Shown here: piece after piece, positions 11,331 through 22,649 of the stretch
How the letters are laid out: every line of letters starts with the position of its first letter
How positions within the stretch are numbered: position 1 is the first letter of the stretch
Source of the DNA: Aaosphaeria pasadenensis
Taxonomy: Eukaryota > Ascomycota > Dothideomycetes > Pleosporales
DNA: 64,000 nt
Direction: 5' to 3'
NCBI GenBank assembly: GCA_022813625.1
Contig: JAKLMB010000007.1
Location: 868,001 to 932,000 of the forward strand
Program-made: the position numbers and the translations under genes
Notes under the pieces: model-generated
Database searches by the model: none
The model's input: only the letters and a program-made list of their open reading frames with translations
What the model was told of the DNA's origin: nothing

Positions 11331-12033
11331 GCAAACATGGGAACGACGTTAATTCATTGCACATAGGCAGTGCGCCCGATCTGATGGACTCTCTGCTGCT
11401 TGCCCTGTCCGCGGGTGCATCATAGTACGCCTCGATAGCGTAAATCTAGGAAAGGTGACAGACGTGCGGATGCACATTGCTCGACGGAATCCTGTTGGTA
11501 CTCGGTCCATCGATGAAGTCATCCATATCTGGCAAGGCTATCTATCTGGAAGGATATAAGAGCTCTTTGACAGAGGACCAACCACAAGCCCCATGGGCTA
11601 CAGTCACACAAGGATACCAAGCGTAGAACGATTCAACAAACTCGTTCCTCACAACATTTATGATCAAACAGGTTCGGATCTTGCAAGGTTACGAACAACT
11701 TGGACTCAATACCTTCGTTATCTCGTAGGCGGCGAGGTCGATTTCTGGCAAAGCCAGAAAATGAGCCAGGGTGGAGTATAATATCGATTCATTTGAACTG
11801 CAACAATTCTTCTCAGATAAGCAAACCCACCTCCGCATTCAGCCGTCTCGATCATCGTCTCAATGCAATACTTGTAGAGCAGCTACAACGCTTCATAATA
11901 CTAAAATGCATGAAACACCATACCACTATATCCGAAAATGCTCGTCTGTATCCTCGTCCGATTAATGGGCCCAACTAGAATAAGCAGGTATCCTCCGTCA
12001 TGAATGCACCATCTATAGCGAATCTTCCACGCC
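11331..12033. other. intergenic: convergent 3' ends
   Basis: 703 bp between the 3' ends of MED9 (+) and the short-chain dehydrogenase (-). The small open frames (11593-11965) show no recognisable protein. Nothing else seen. Confidence 0.5.
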
Positions 12034-13097
12034 TCACATGAGATTCTTTACCAGTTCCTGGACTCTCTCTAGTGTTTTGGCAGGCCCGTCGCCAATCCAT
12101 TGGGGCAGTAACTCGAGTAACTTGACCTCGATATCCCAGGACTGGCCTCCCTCCACCCACAGCACTTTCCGATTCGAATTAGCATCGCAGCCTACACCCA
12201 GGATCACATTTGCAACCTGAACGGGTTCGTTGGTAGGGAGACCTGCCCCTTCCCACAATGGCTGGATGGCGCTTGTCGCTGCGAGTGGTGTCCGAGTAAC
12301 AGATGGACACACACAGTTGATTCTGATGTTGTGTGATAAAGGGCATCGCTGTGCTAGTGATCTTGCTAAACTAACAATTCCAGCTTTGGTGACCTATGCG
12401 GGGTATCGTCAACGAAGTGTTCTGTTCCACGCAAACACGGACAAAGAAAGTGCTCTCTTACATTGTAGACAGGCGTGTCTGGCGGTGTCATGAAGGCGGC
12501 AACAGACGACACCAACGTCAATGATCTCTTCGATTCGGCGATATTATTCTGACGAAGGTACACGGCAGCGATCCGGCTAAAGTACAACGTTCCTGTGATG
12601 TTTATGTCAAATGCAAGAGTCGGAGGGGCCTGGTAAAACATGTCAGTCAGATCTAAATGTCCAAAATAGAAATACAAAAAGGCACGATCTGTACCTGCTC
12701 AATCTGCGCAATGCTCAAGTTGGGATCGAAAATGTCGAGATCGGGTTCGTAAACGGCTGCATTCGCAACCGCATGATCAATCTTCCCATACTTCTCGAAC
12801 GCGACCTGGAAAATCTTGAGGACGTCCACATATTGTGTGACATCTGCTTTCACAAAAGTTGCGCCTGTCTTCTCGGCCACCTCTTGTCCTAGCTGTTCGT
12901 TGCGGTCGCCGAAGACAACATGGGCTCCACTTGCAGCTGCCACTTCCACCACAGAGGCACCAATTCCTCTTGCTCCACCTGAATAGTATTAGACGAGACA
13001 CCATCGATATTGGGAGACGTATAAAAGCATTACCAGTGAGCACCACGACCTGGTCTCTGAGGGCCGCAAAGTCCTCCGAGAACTGAACAAAAGACAT
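12034..13097 (-). CDS. short-chain dehydrogenase/reductase (classical SDR)
   Basis: NAD(P)-dependent oxidoreductase with a Rossmann fold and unknown substrate. Four exons (13097-13034, 12978-12695, 12629-12462, 12393-12034) with introns of 55, 65 and 68 bp give 291 aa. The cofactor motif TGGARGIG (residues 21-28) is split by intron 1. The segment after beta 2 reads VVFGDRNEQL; an acidic Asp there usually favours NAD over NADP. NAAVYEP is the NAG-type motif. Catalytic Ser158 (TLVSSVAAF), Tyr171 and Lys175 fit the Y-x3-K and Ser-13 spacing, with intron 3 falling between Tyr171 and Lys175 (VYN/VTKAG). The C-terminal part includes INCVCPSVTRTPL, the usual INxVCPGxxxTP position, and ends with an amphipathic tail. 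The 15-hydroxyprostaglandin-dehydrogenase-like group of fungal SDRs is a possible match. No substrate is suggested by the neighbours. Confidence 0.92.
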
Positions 13098-13859
13098 TGT
13101 TACTCCTTCAACTTGAAATATACGTCTCTCTCCACCCAATTGTCCTGGTTTTCCCACGACCTTTTGTAGATATTGCAATGTCCTCACCAAATACACCGGC
13201 ACTTTCCTCTTTAGTCCTGTACGACTTGATATCGGAACACAGAGGTCTTTTTAAACTTGCAGCGAGGCTTTCGTTGCTAGCCAGCAGATCACACCATGCA
13301 ACACCGAGGATCGAAATTCTCCAAGATCTTTTATCTTGGAAAGCAACCACTTAGGACGGAAGAAACTTACTATGCTGTCCGTTTATGCTTTTTATTTCCT
13401 GGGTTGCTGAAAACTTGATCTATTTATCCCCGCCAAAGCCGCGCCACCAAGTTCCCCCATTCTCCCACCTACCAAAGAGATCAAGCGTAAGGCGAGATAT
13501 CATAAAACAGACAACATATAGCCTCCGAACAATCTCTAGAGACTAATAAATTTCCCGCGGCCGCCCAGCAAGCAAAGCAAGCAAGGGGGGTGCATCTTTT
13601 CCCGTTTCCGAAAGGTTAGAGATCAAGAGACAAGCAACAGCTCCATGGCGTAGCCAGTCCACCGCGATGATGATTCTCACCACCCGTGTTTGCGTTATCC
13701 CAATCCGGGCAATGCTGATTACCCGCCGCTAAGGCGGCCGTGAGATTGGGTATGTGGCTATTCAATCTAATCAATCATAACGACACAATTCCGGTGTGCT
13801 GCTACCGCTACTGCTGCATCAATGGAAGAAACTACTACCTCCATGTATGTATGTATATG

Positions 13860-13868
13860 TACTCCGTA
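13860..13868. repeat. TACGGAGTA-type 9-mer (read as TACTCCGTA)
   Basis: One of eight intergenic copies in the window (see findings). Confidence 0.8.
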
Positions 13869-14276
13869 AAGGGTAAAACACAGTAAGGGATGTGGTATTA
13901 TGCGAGATGCGATATGCGATACATGTCTCCTTTGAGGAAACGCCCGGCAATACATTGATGTGTTGTTTCGTCACGAACGACATGTTTCGCTACTCCACTC
14001 TTCTTGCCGTCCTCCTTTTTTCCCCAATGCCATGCTTTCTATCTATAGTACATTTATGTACATGATATTATAAGGCGTCTGAGGCGGCAGGAAAGGTTTT
14101 TTTGATTTTATTTTTACCAAAACGTCCACGTATAATTGCCGTCAGGCAAGCCACCGGCCGTCGTGCAGATTCAACACGTTGATGCCGAGAAGCCATCCGC
14201 TCACAAAGAAACGGCACATGCAGCCAGGTTGACTTCGCTTGGTGTAGTGTATGTAGGATAGGCACATGCAGCATGG

Positions 14277-14285
14277 TACGGAGTA
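14277..14285. repeat. TACGGAGTA 9-mer
   Basis: Second intergenic copy, about 400 bp from the previous one and in opposite orientation. Confidence 0.8.
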
Positions 14286-14812
14286 CATACTTATGTGTGT
14301 GTCGTTGTTTATATCCGAAGTCTCTTTGTTTGTCGTTGATTGATAGTCGGCCCAAATGAGCGGGACCTTTTCGAATATTCCCGGATTTGGGGCGTAGTGG
14401 GGGGGGGAGAAGGATGGCGATCTCGAGACAAACGAGCGGTACTTTCAGCCGCAAGCGAGGTTTATTCATCCTTCCCATCCCATGGCATGTGGCATGGCGT
14501 GAGGAAAGGCCTGCGGTCACGAAACCGATGTCCAATTCTCGGCGTGATGGTTTCAAAGGGGAAAACGCTCGAGGGTCTTCCGTCTCCTCGCTTTTTCGAA
14601 GATGCTCGGGAGGAATTAAATGATAACACTGCCCCACCCTTCGCACCGAGATTGTGGCTTGCCCACCCTCCCCCATGTCAGTGTATGTTCAAACTTCAGG
14701 TAGACTAAAGTCTGTACCTAGGTTGGTACGTATGTATGTACGTCGGAAGGATCGAAACTTTACTGCAAAGCAAGGATCAAACATTCGTAGGCCTTTTTCT
14801 TTCCCAAACGAA

Positions 14813-15938
14813 TCATGTGGATTCGACGCCCATTACCAAGGACATCCTCTTGATCTCCTTCTTGCTCTTCTGCCTCCTCAGCACGAAGATGTAGATGACG
14901 AGCGAGAACAGAGCTGCCGCGCACTGAATGAGACCCGTGTACCAGGAAGCAGTCTATCCAAAATTCCCAAGTCAGCAATCACTCACACGATCCGCCATGC
15001 ATTAGAAGCCCGTGAAGAAACAGAAAGAGAAGGATAGGGACGGGGATTCCCCCCTAAATCATACCTGCACGTTACAATAATAATTAAAGTCAACCACCCC
15101 TACAAACTCCTTCTGAATCGCCTTCGCAGCCGGCGCACAAGTCCAACCCCAAAGATCATTGCTCTTCCCGCCTTTACTCTTCTCCGCGCGATACATCGCG
15201 GCGGCCACGATCCAAACGACCAATTGCCCTATCAGCGAGCCCCACGTGACGACCGCGGAAACCAGCGCCGTCCTGTTCGCCTCTTTGACGCCGCAGACGC
15301 AGTAGCAGATGAGGGTTAGGACGTTGATGAGGACGGAGGAGGCGGCCACGAGGAAGTACGTCCACGTTGGCCAGGTTTTGGGGTCTTTGGACCAAGCGGT
15401 GCGGTGTTTAGTGGTGCCGTCGGGGAGGACGACGTCCCGGAAGACGTGCTTAGTGCTGAGGAACTTGATGAGCGTCATGGTGAGAGGGACTAGGGTTGCT
15501 ATGGAGAGGAATAGGGCGATGAGGCGGGAGATGAGGCGGAGGCGGCGGATGTTGGATTTCAGTTGCTGGGAGGTCGGTGAGTAATGATGGAGTTTGGAGT
15601 TGAAGATAAGCGCTCACCTTGTCTTCTTTCTGGGCTATCTTCAAGTCGACGACGTCGTCTAGGAACATTGGATCTTCAATGCTAGTAGGTGAATGGTGGA
15701 GCGGAGCATATGATGTCGACTGTGTGCGATAGTCTTGACCCCAGTACGGTGCCGAAATCGATGTTACTTGGTTCCCCGTACTCGAAGGTGGATACACCGG
15801 TTCATATGCTATCGACTGGTTATGATAACCTCGACCCTGATGCAGAGCCGACATGGGCGGCGGTGAAGCCAGAAACGGCTGCTGCTGTCGTGTGTAGTCG
15901 CTTTGATACATGATCGTGGTCACGATTCTTGAAATCAC
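14813..15938 (-). CDS. uncharacterised four-transmembrane protein
   Basis: Function not recognised. Exons 15938-15618, 15565-15065 and 14953-14813, with introns of 52 and 111 bp, give 320 aa from the first ATG. ATG 15911 (MYQSDYTRQQQPF, 311 aa) is an equally plausible start. Residues 1-105 are hydrophilic, Pro/Ser/Tyr/Gln-rich and probably disordered. Four hydrophobic segments follow: LISRLIALFLSIATLVPLTM, YFLVAASSVLINVLTLICYC, ALVSAVVTWGSLIGQLVVWI and LIQCAAALFSLVIYIFVL. Between the third and fourth lies a loop with two cysteines (WGWTCAPAA and FNYYCNVQ), and a short basic tail (RRQKSKKEIKR) faces the cytoplasm. The layout (N-terminal disordered cytosolic region, four helices, Cys-containing second extracellular loop) matches fungal proteins of MARVEL/tetraspan-like appearance, but no family signature is decisive. 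Exon 3 was found by splicing and ends at a stop in KRMSLVMGVEST. Confidence 0.8.
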
Positions 15939-16842
15939 ATCTAACTATGGAATCCTTCTTCTTCCGCGAGGAATTGGGATACAGGTTATGGTATATGTGT
16001 CCATATAGTAAGCTTTATATTTTGATTCCCTTTTTCAGCTGAATATGCGTATCAGGTACACTAGATACCTACTACTTGGGCGGGGAACATAGCTGGCGCC
16101 ACATACTAGACTATTACTAAGGGCCACCATCAATGAGGATTTTCTACATGCTGGCATGAACAACACAAGAGAATCAAAGTCAAGACATCATCCAAGAGTC
16201 TCATATCATATTATCCTTCAACTTCTCGGGGCAATTGGGGACAAATACAGAACGCTCGGCATGGAGGATGGGGATGGTATATTCCGTCTTTCTTATTTTG
16301 GCTTGCGATATGCGCCTCAGCCACAGCTGAAATAGTGAATAGTGGTTGATGGCTTGTGGTCGGAAGGTGGATGGATCAGTTAGCGGAGCGCTCCGCAAGA
16401 AAGTCATTTGCTAGAATGGTTTCTGGCCAGACCAAAGCCATTGATACTCATCGGGATTCCCTTATACGTGGTTAACTGTATCAGGGCAGTTCCCTCAGGT
16501 TCAGGACCAATAACGGACCATTCAGCGTAGAGACTACGAATGCCTTGTGTCTCCTCTTACTCGTTTCGTATTGCTATGTGCGGCTTGCGAGATGGGTTGA
16601 GGACATTGAATCGGGGAATGTAAGAGAGAGGTGAATAAGAGTTTCTCGACTCCAGTGGTAGGTGGTGCATTTCTACGAAACATGTAGGCAATGAGATAAG
16701 GATTTTCTATTTCATCTTCTTCGCTACTAAAAGTTATCATATATCAGAAAAAGCAAGACGCTCAAACGTTAATCAGGCGATTCCTCCAATCCACCATCAC
16801 ATCATCAAGAAGAAATGCATTCCATTAAATGCAAGCAAAATA
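15939..16842. other. intergenic: promoter of the four-helix protein gene
   Basis: 904 bp between two tandem minus-strand genes. Only short open frames are present; nothing recognised. Confidence 0.5.
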
Positions 16843-18539
16843 TCAAAACCCTCGTGCATCATGTCCCACATTCGGCACCTCAAATTGCTTCCTGCCCCAA
16901 ACAAGATAATACACGGCTCCGAAAAGCGCCCACCCGGCGATGACGACGATAGAATAATTCATCGTCTCGGCCGTGACGGGCATCATGCCCGGGAAGGTAC
17001 CATACACGATCGCCAGCACCAACCACGCGCAAGCGAGCAAGTTCACTCCGACGCCCAGCGGCTTCCACATCCGGAAGGGACCAAACTGGTGGGACTGGAA
17101 GCGAGGGCGGCCGAAAACAAGCCAGTAGACGATGGGGATGAGGTAGGAGGTGTAGAGGCCGAGGATGGCCATGGAAAGCACGGCGTTGAAGGCGGTGGAG
17201 TTGCCGAGGTAGATGAAGCCCAGGGCCATTTGGAGGGCTGTCACGAGGACGACGGCGCGGACGGGGATCTGCGAGCTGCGGTTGACGTGCGAGAAGAAGT
17301 GGTGGAAGGGGGTGGCTTTGTCACGCGCGAAGGCCCAGAATGTGCGGGAGGTGGAGGTTATGCCGGCGACCGTAGCCGCGATAGCGATGATATCTATTAT
17401 GATGGTGAAGATGGTGGCGGCGGCGTGGGACCGTGTTGCGTCGAGGAAGATTTGCATGAAGGGGAAGCCGGTGGGTGTTGCGAGGAGAGTCTCTAAGGGG
17501 CCGGCTGAGAAGAGAAGCAAGACGCAATATCCAAGGCCCAAGACTCCGTTGACAACGACGGATCCAATCATGGCGAGTGGGACGTTGCGGGCAGCATGGG
17601 GAAGTTCTTCTGCAAGATGGCAAGCCGCGTCGTATCCCAGGACCGGGTACACTGCTGAGAGAAGCCCGACCAGCCACGAGACACCATCGTTGGACCATCC
17701 GCTACGGTTGGTGATCTCGGTGAAGACGAATGAGGCGTTGTTCTTGGGTGCCATGACTCCAAGGACGATCATAATGACGACCAAGCCTGTCAAGTGGAGG
17801 ACTCCTGTATGTATGTCAGTACGTTAAGTACCAAATACGATATTCCGTCCCTAAAAAGACATCTAACTTACCAGCTAGCAGGTTCGTCGTCGGCAGCAGT
17901 CTAGCCCCCCAGATATTCAAAGCCGCAGCGTAGATAAGCACTGCCCAGTAGAGTAATAGCCCTTGCCATCTCTGCGGGATGTAACTATCGTCATTCAAGA
18001 TGATCAATGCCTGAATCTGAAGGCCAGCAGCGAAGGCGGCAGAAGCAGTGAGAACGATCTGACCGCCAATATTAATCCAACCTGAGAACCAAGCTGCGAC
18101 CGAACGAGTGGATGGTGGAGATAGAGCTGCAACCCAGTGGTATTGTCCTATAACAGATCAGTTTTGTGCCGATTTGCATATCGGGTTTGTTTTGTCGAAC
18201 CTCCAGCAGTGGGATAGATGGAAGCAATTTCTCCCAAAGACATTGCAATTGCAACTGTACAGATGATGGACAGCAGGCTATTAACAATTAGACAATGCCC
18301 CTAAGCAGGTACTCGAAGCGAACTCACAAGTTAAAGAACAGACACGGGGCTCCACCAGAACTCAACGCGGTGGCAATGACGGTTGATAGAGCTTCCCATG
18401 TTGCCATCAAACATAGACACAAACTCCCCAACGACCACAAGGAGAAACCTCGTCGCAGCTCCTGCACATGGCCGATCTGTGCTAGGCGCTCATCATCACT
18501 TTGCGTGGTATCGAGCCGTTCAATCTTGGAATCTGCCAT
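16843..18539 (-). CDS. amino-acid/choline-type permease (APC superfamily)
   Basis: Plasma-membrane secondary transporter of the fungal amino acid-choline transporter family (relatives of Hnm1, Uga4 and GABA permeases). Exons 18539-18328, 18277-18201, 18147-17872 and 17804-16843, with introns of 50, 53 and 67 bp, give 508 aa, typical for the family. The cytosolic N terminus (MADSKIERLDTTQSDDERLAQIGHV) precedes about 12 hydrophobic segments. The family signature IASIYPTAGGQYHWVAALSP is rebuilt exactly across intron 2. Further landmarks are GWINIGGQIVLTASAAF, YDAACHLAEELPHAARNVPLA (the conserved E-E-x-x-x-A-x-x-x-P loop) and SRTFWAFARDKATPFHHFFS. The substrate (GABA, choline, another amine or an amino acid) cannot be told by eye. 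No metabolic partner is adjacent. Confidence 0.93.
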
Positions 18540-19718
18540 GATTGTTGTATTATGTGGTGAGGCAGAATGGATTCTTGGCAAGATGCATCTCCATTGTCGC
18601 AATACGAGCACCTACACGACGACTTATATCGAGGATGCATCGTCTACTGCGATAGTGATGTGGTCTAGTTGGTTGATAGTACAGGGCGAGTTGTGCGGGG
18701 GACGGATCAATTCCGGGGTGAAGCGGAATTCAGTGAAACACGTTGTGAGGGGGTTCATGGCTTCACGGCTCAACCCAGTCCCGTTCGGGGGAATTCATAC
18801 GCAGATTGGCGATGAATGCACAGAAAGGGACCAATAGAGATGATGAGAGGCGCAGCTATCTCACCTATCTCATCTATGTATCTCCCTCCTGAAATACCCT
18901 TGCCCTGCCTTTCCCTTTTCCTTACTCGTACCTTTACAAGTTATCTACCGTTCAGCTAGTCAGTTACGAACAGGACTAACTAGGTAGATAAGCTGTCACG
19001 GCTGTACTGTGTATACACAAGCCCGCGCATCGACTAACCCGCAATCCGACCTCCTTTATTGGCTGTATCCTGGGTTTGCCCTGGCCACGGGACGCGCATC
19101 AGCAGCCGATAACTGCCTCTGCCTCCGCATTTCCTATCGTTAGTTGGGTCGTTTATCTTTTGGGGCGGCGTCGGGCTTTATCTATGTTTCGTACCGCCGA
19201 GATAGCAGAACGGAACGGTCCCGCGATAATATTGTATCTTCCTGGAAGTAATAATATTATTTCGGCTCGCCCTCTAGGTGTCTCGTTGAAGTGTGCTTCG
19301 GAATCGTTTGTCGTCTAGAACAGTCCGAAGCTCGCTGGAGTATTGCTTCTTATCTGAGTGTCTGCACGGATGTGACAACACGTTCACAATTCGCCGGCAT
19401 AACAGCATCAGCCTGCATAGATGTCTTGCACCGTCACTGAACTTCACAGACGGGAACCATTCCATATTGTTTGTATAATTGATTGATTATCGTGGAAGCA
19501 GTGGATGGGGGCTATGTTTATGCTAAATGTGCAAGAAGCTGGGGTATCTCTGACAAAAGGAAAGGAAAGGCGAAACGCTCATATGCTCGTCGTATATACA
19601 CATGTCACGGTGACTCTCTCTCTCCTGGAGCTCTCCTTTCCCCTTTCTCTGAACGCGTGTATACAACGAAGAGAAAGCCAGAGTAAAATATGGGAGGAAC
19701 GGGCGGTCGTAGATTCGG
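18540..19718. other. intergenic: permease promoter
   Basis: 1.18 kb between the permease start and the SPX-RING 3' end, both minus strand. It contains a TACTGTGTA 9-mer (19005-19013). The open frames here are not gene-like. Confidence 0.5.
19005..19013. repeat. TACTGTGTA 9-mer
   Basis: One of nine intergenic copies in the window (see findings). Confidence 0.8.
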
Positions 19719-21217
19719 TCACATGACTGAGCACTTCTCCTTATACACCTCGCCGTACTCATCAACACCAGCCATTAGCTCATTATACTTCTGCTTCGCC
19801 TTGACCTCGTCGGGAAACCATTTCTTAAGGTAAGCCGCGAGTTCGACGTCGAGATTGTCGCTGCAGGCGTCGATGACCGTCTTCTCGCGGCAGAGGGGGC
19901 ACAGGTGCTGCTTGTTGGTCTGCATGACGATGAGACAGCGGATACAGAAGACGTGGTTGCAGCGGAGGCGGACGGGCCGCCACTGGAGGTCCATGCACAT
20001 GGGGCACGAGTAGTCGTCGAGCTGCGGGATCGTGCAGATGAGGTCCGTGGAGATGGTCCGGCAGACTTGCTTGGCGAGGTGCGTCGAGAAGTCTGGGTAT
20101 GCGATTTGTTTAGGGAATGTGGCTTTCACGTCGAGTGCGGTTTGTTTGTCGAATTCTAGGGGGAATGTGTTAGTTATTGGAAGTTTGCTAGCAAGGAGGA
20201 GGAGGGCTTACTCTTGAGGATTTTGTTCATGGCAGTTTGGTTGATCTCGCCGAATCGTAATGATTGGAGGATCTCCTGGTTGATGTGCATGAACGTGCTA
20301 AGTGCTTTCAGGTTCTCGGGTTTCTTGAACTTCTCTACCAGGCCTGCCTCCGCGATCCGTTGGGAGAAGAGCTGGAACCGCTCAGCTGCTTTTGCAGCGT
20401 CGTGCTCGGAATGGTCGCTCTCGGTGGTGCCAAAGAAAATATCACTCTCGAGGTAGATCTGGAATATCTGTCTCCAGACGGCTATCAGCTTGCGGTTGGC
20501 CCTGCGATCCGGATTCGTCAGTTTGGCGACTTGCATGCCTAGATTGGCAATCTCGTCATGCATCCTCTTTTCTTCCCTCTCTTGCAGACGTTCAAGTCCC
20601 GACAATTCGCTGGCCAGCTTGGAGAAGAATTCCGAGTCCGAGGTCAATGGTACTTCGACTGTCCGATACCCAGGCCGTCTCTTTGAGATGTGTCCATTGA
20701 TTGGTGGGGATGGTAGGTCTGTAGATGCGATAGACTCTCGAGGTGACTCCTCGTGTACTCTTATGTCGGAGAGGCCGGTCTGGACAGCGAACATTTGGAG
20801 CTTCCTCTTCGTCTTTTCGTCTAAACCAGCACTATGAAGATCACCCGTTTTCTCATCCACATAGAATAGTAACTTGGGATGGAATGGTCTCCTTTTCTTT
20901 GATGAGCCGTTGCTGGCGGTCGTTCCGTTTGCTGCATTGTCATTGTCATCAACCGGCTCCTCTTCGCTGTCGTCGTCATTCAGCAAATACTCGAAAGGCC
21001 TCGACTCCACATCGTCATTCTCGGTGGCTTTGTTGTAGTCCTCGACCTTCTTAAGGAGACTGCCAAGAGTCTGAGGGTCAAGTCCGACTTGGGCCAATTC
21101 ACTGGTAAGACGGTTGATGCATTTCTTGAGTTGAGAGTAGGAGATGGCAGATTCGACCCAGTCGGGTGGAAACCCCTCGGTCTTGAGGGCTTCCTTGAAG
21201 GTTTGACCGAATTTCAT
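19719..21217 (-). CDS. SPX domain and RING finger protein, putative phosphate-responsive E3 ubiquitin ligase
   Basis: Two exons (21217-20212 and 20155-19719; 56-bp intron) give 480 aa. The N terminus, MKFGQTFKEALKTEGFPPDWVESAISYSQLKKCI, is a standard SPX start. SPX helices continue after an acidic, low-complexity insert (about residues 85-170) with FFSKLASELSGLERLQ, then KLIAVWRQIFQIYLESDIF, ending near FMHINQEILQSLRFGEINQTAMNKILKKFDKQT at the exon junction. SPX domains bind inositol pyrophosphates and report phosphate status. The C-terminal half carries a canonical C3HC4 RING: Cys386-x2-Cys389, Cys401-x-His403-x2-Cys406-x2-Cys409, Cys421-x2-Cys424. All eight zinc ligands are present with regular spacing, so it is probably an active E3 ligase. 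There is no membrane segment or EXS/VTC/MFS module. This two-module layout is known in filamentous fungi, but its targets are not evident from sequence. Divergent from JJJ1. Confidence 0.92.
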
Positions 21218-22649
21218 ATTGGATTTTTCTTAAAGGAGATTACTATTATGGTCCACAGATATGGTCGGCCCTAGGTGGAGATGAACGGTCTTGGGAGCCC
21301 AGCTCCGGATGGTTGGATCTACCCTCGTAGGGCTGATGAACGGAGTGGCTGTGCTCGGTGACTAGGGGGCCCCTAACCTGGGATATGTGGAGTTTCTCTC
21401 TGGGGAGTGAGATTTAGATGAACGGCGCTGGCACAGATACGATAGGTTCTCGAGATGGTGAGAATCGTACGGTAAGGTAAGGTACGGCAACGGTGCAGTA
21501 ACAGTGTAGTGTTGATATGGTGGAGGAGATGAGCGGGTGGATGTGCCTGTTGAAGTTGCAAATTTTCGCACGTGGGCGGTTGAGGGGCCTTCAGTGGTCG
21601 AGAACGAGCAAAGAGAGACACAACCGTTGCCTCTTTTGGTGAATGGGATGAATAATAACTGTTCTACTCGTAATAATGAGTGAATCCGACTGGTCAGGCC
21701 AATCAAGCCGATGCAAATGACGAGCTTTAGTCCTGATTGGGTATGGCAGTTGGAAGAACCAGTGTATGCACGTGAGGTGACGTTGGTCGCGTGCCGGTTC
21801 CGATCCCGGGGTTCCGTCCAGTTCCAGTTCCGAAATAATGACTTGTAGTTGCCTTGGGATCGGATCGTGACAACACCATCTACTGTGTACTCTGATGTGA
21901 TGCCGATACGAAGGGAAGAAAGGTAATAACAAATGGTGTGGAAGTTGAATCGAATCAACAGTGGAGTCTTCTTCCGCCCTCCCCAACTCAGCAGCGAGGC
22001 GACCCAGCGTGAGGAGAAAGATCGATTGAGCAGGCAGACGAATGATTCATAATGATAAAAAAATATTGATTATGACTTGCGTGAAGGCCAAGAGTTCAAA
22101 AGAAGCAAAGGGAAACGCGGGGGATCCTCCCATTTGTACTCCACACCCGGCCGACATTGCACGAACTGACCTGAACTACTCTTGAGTTGCTGCGAACAGG
22201 AATGAAATCGTTTCAAAGTTAGTCTGCAATAACATGACTAGAACATTCGTGGTTCTTCCTTGTTCCTTGTCTGTCTAGGTTCGATACTCATGAATGAGTT
22301 TTTCTTTCATTCTTACCCATCTAGTTCCCGTCGATCACTGGCCAATCAGAACGGCATACGCCGCCACTCTATCATTTCTCCCTCTGCCGTTCGCCTTCGT
22401 CCAAAAAAACCGGACTACAACTGGCGTCGGAAGGCTGACGACAATCGCAATCATCGATTCCTCCTAAAATACCCTGAAATTTTATATCGCATTGTCTGGA
22501 TTCTGGACCTCTTTTCGCAGATTTCCTTGCTCAGCACGACGTGATTGGCTCGCTTGTGCGGGCGTCCATTCCTTTTCCAGGGTCATAACTGATCGAGTAT
22601 CAATAGCAACACCTGCCCCGCCAAAACATTTCATCATAACCGTACCACC
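21218..22649. other. intergenic: divergent SPX-RING / JJJ1 promoter
   Basis: 1.43 kb shared upstream region. It contains a heat-shock-element-like sequence (22240-22262). A 198-codon minus-strand open frame at 21362-21958 lies in the SPX-RING upstream region, has no recognisable features and is not called. Confidence 0.5.
22240..22262. promoter_or_regulatory. heat-shock-element-like sequence
   Basis: AGAACATTCG (GAA at 22241-22243, TTC at 22246-22248) is an inverted pair of nGAAn units, followed by further TTC units at 22253 and 22256. It lies about 400 bp upstream of the J-protein start. Assignment is by pattern only. Confidence 0.3.

Larger units (their letters stand above)
13098..14812. 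other. intergenic
   Basis: 1.7 kb between the start of the dehydrogenase gene and the 3' end of the four-helix protein gene. It contains TACGGAGTA 9-mers at 13860-13868 (as its complement) and 14277-14285, and short ATGT-type runs (about 13843-13860). A 202-codon open frame at 14068-14676 (-) has no recognisable features and is not called. Confidence 0.5.

Noticed and set aside
14068..14676. 202-codon minus-strand frame
   Set aside because: Basic, no domain, no splice support, and it crosses low-complexity T/A runs; probably chance.
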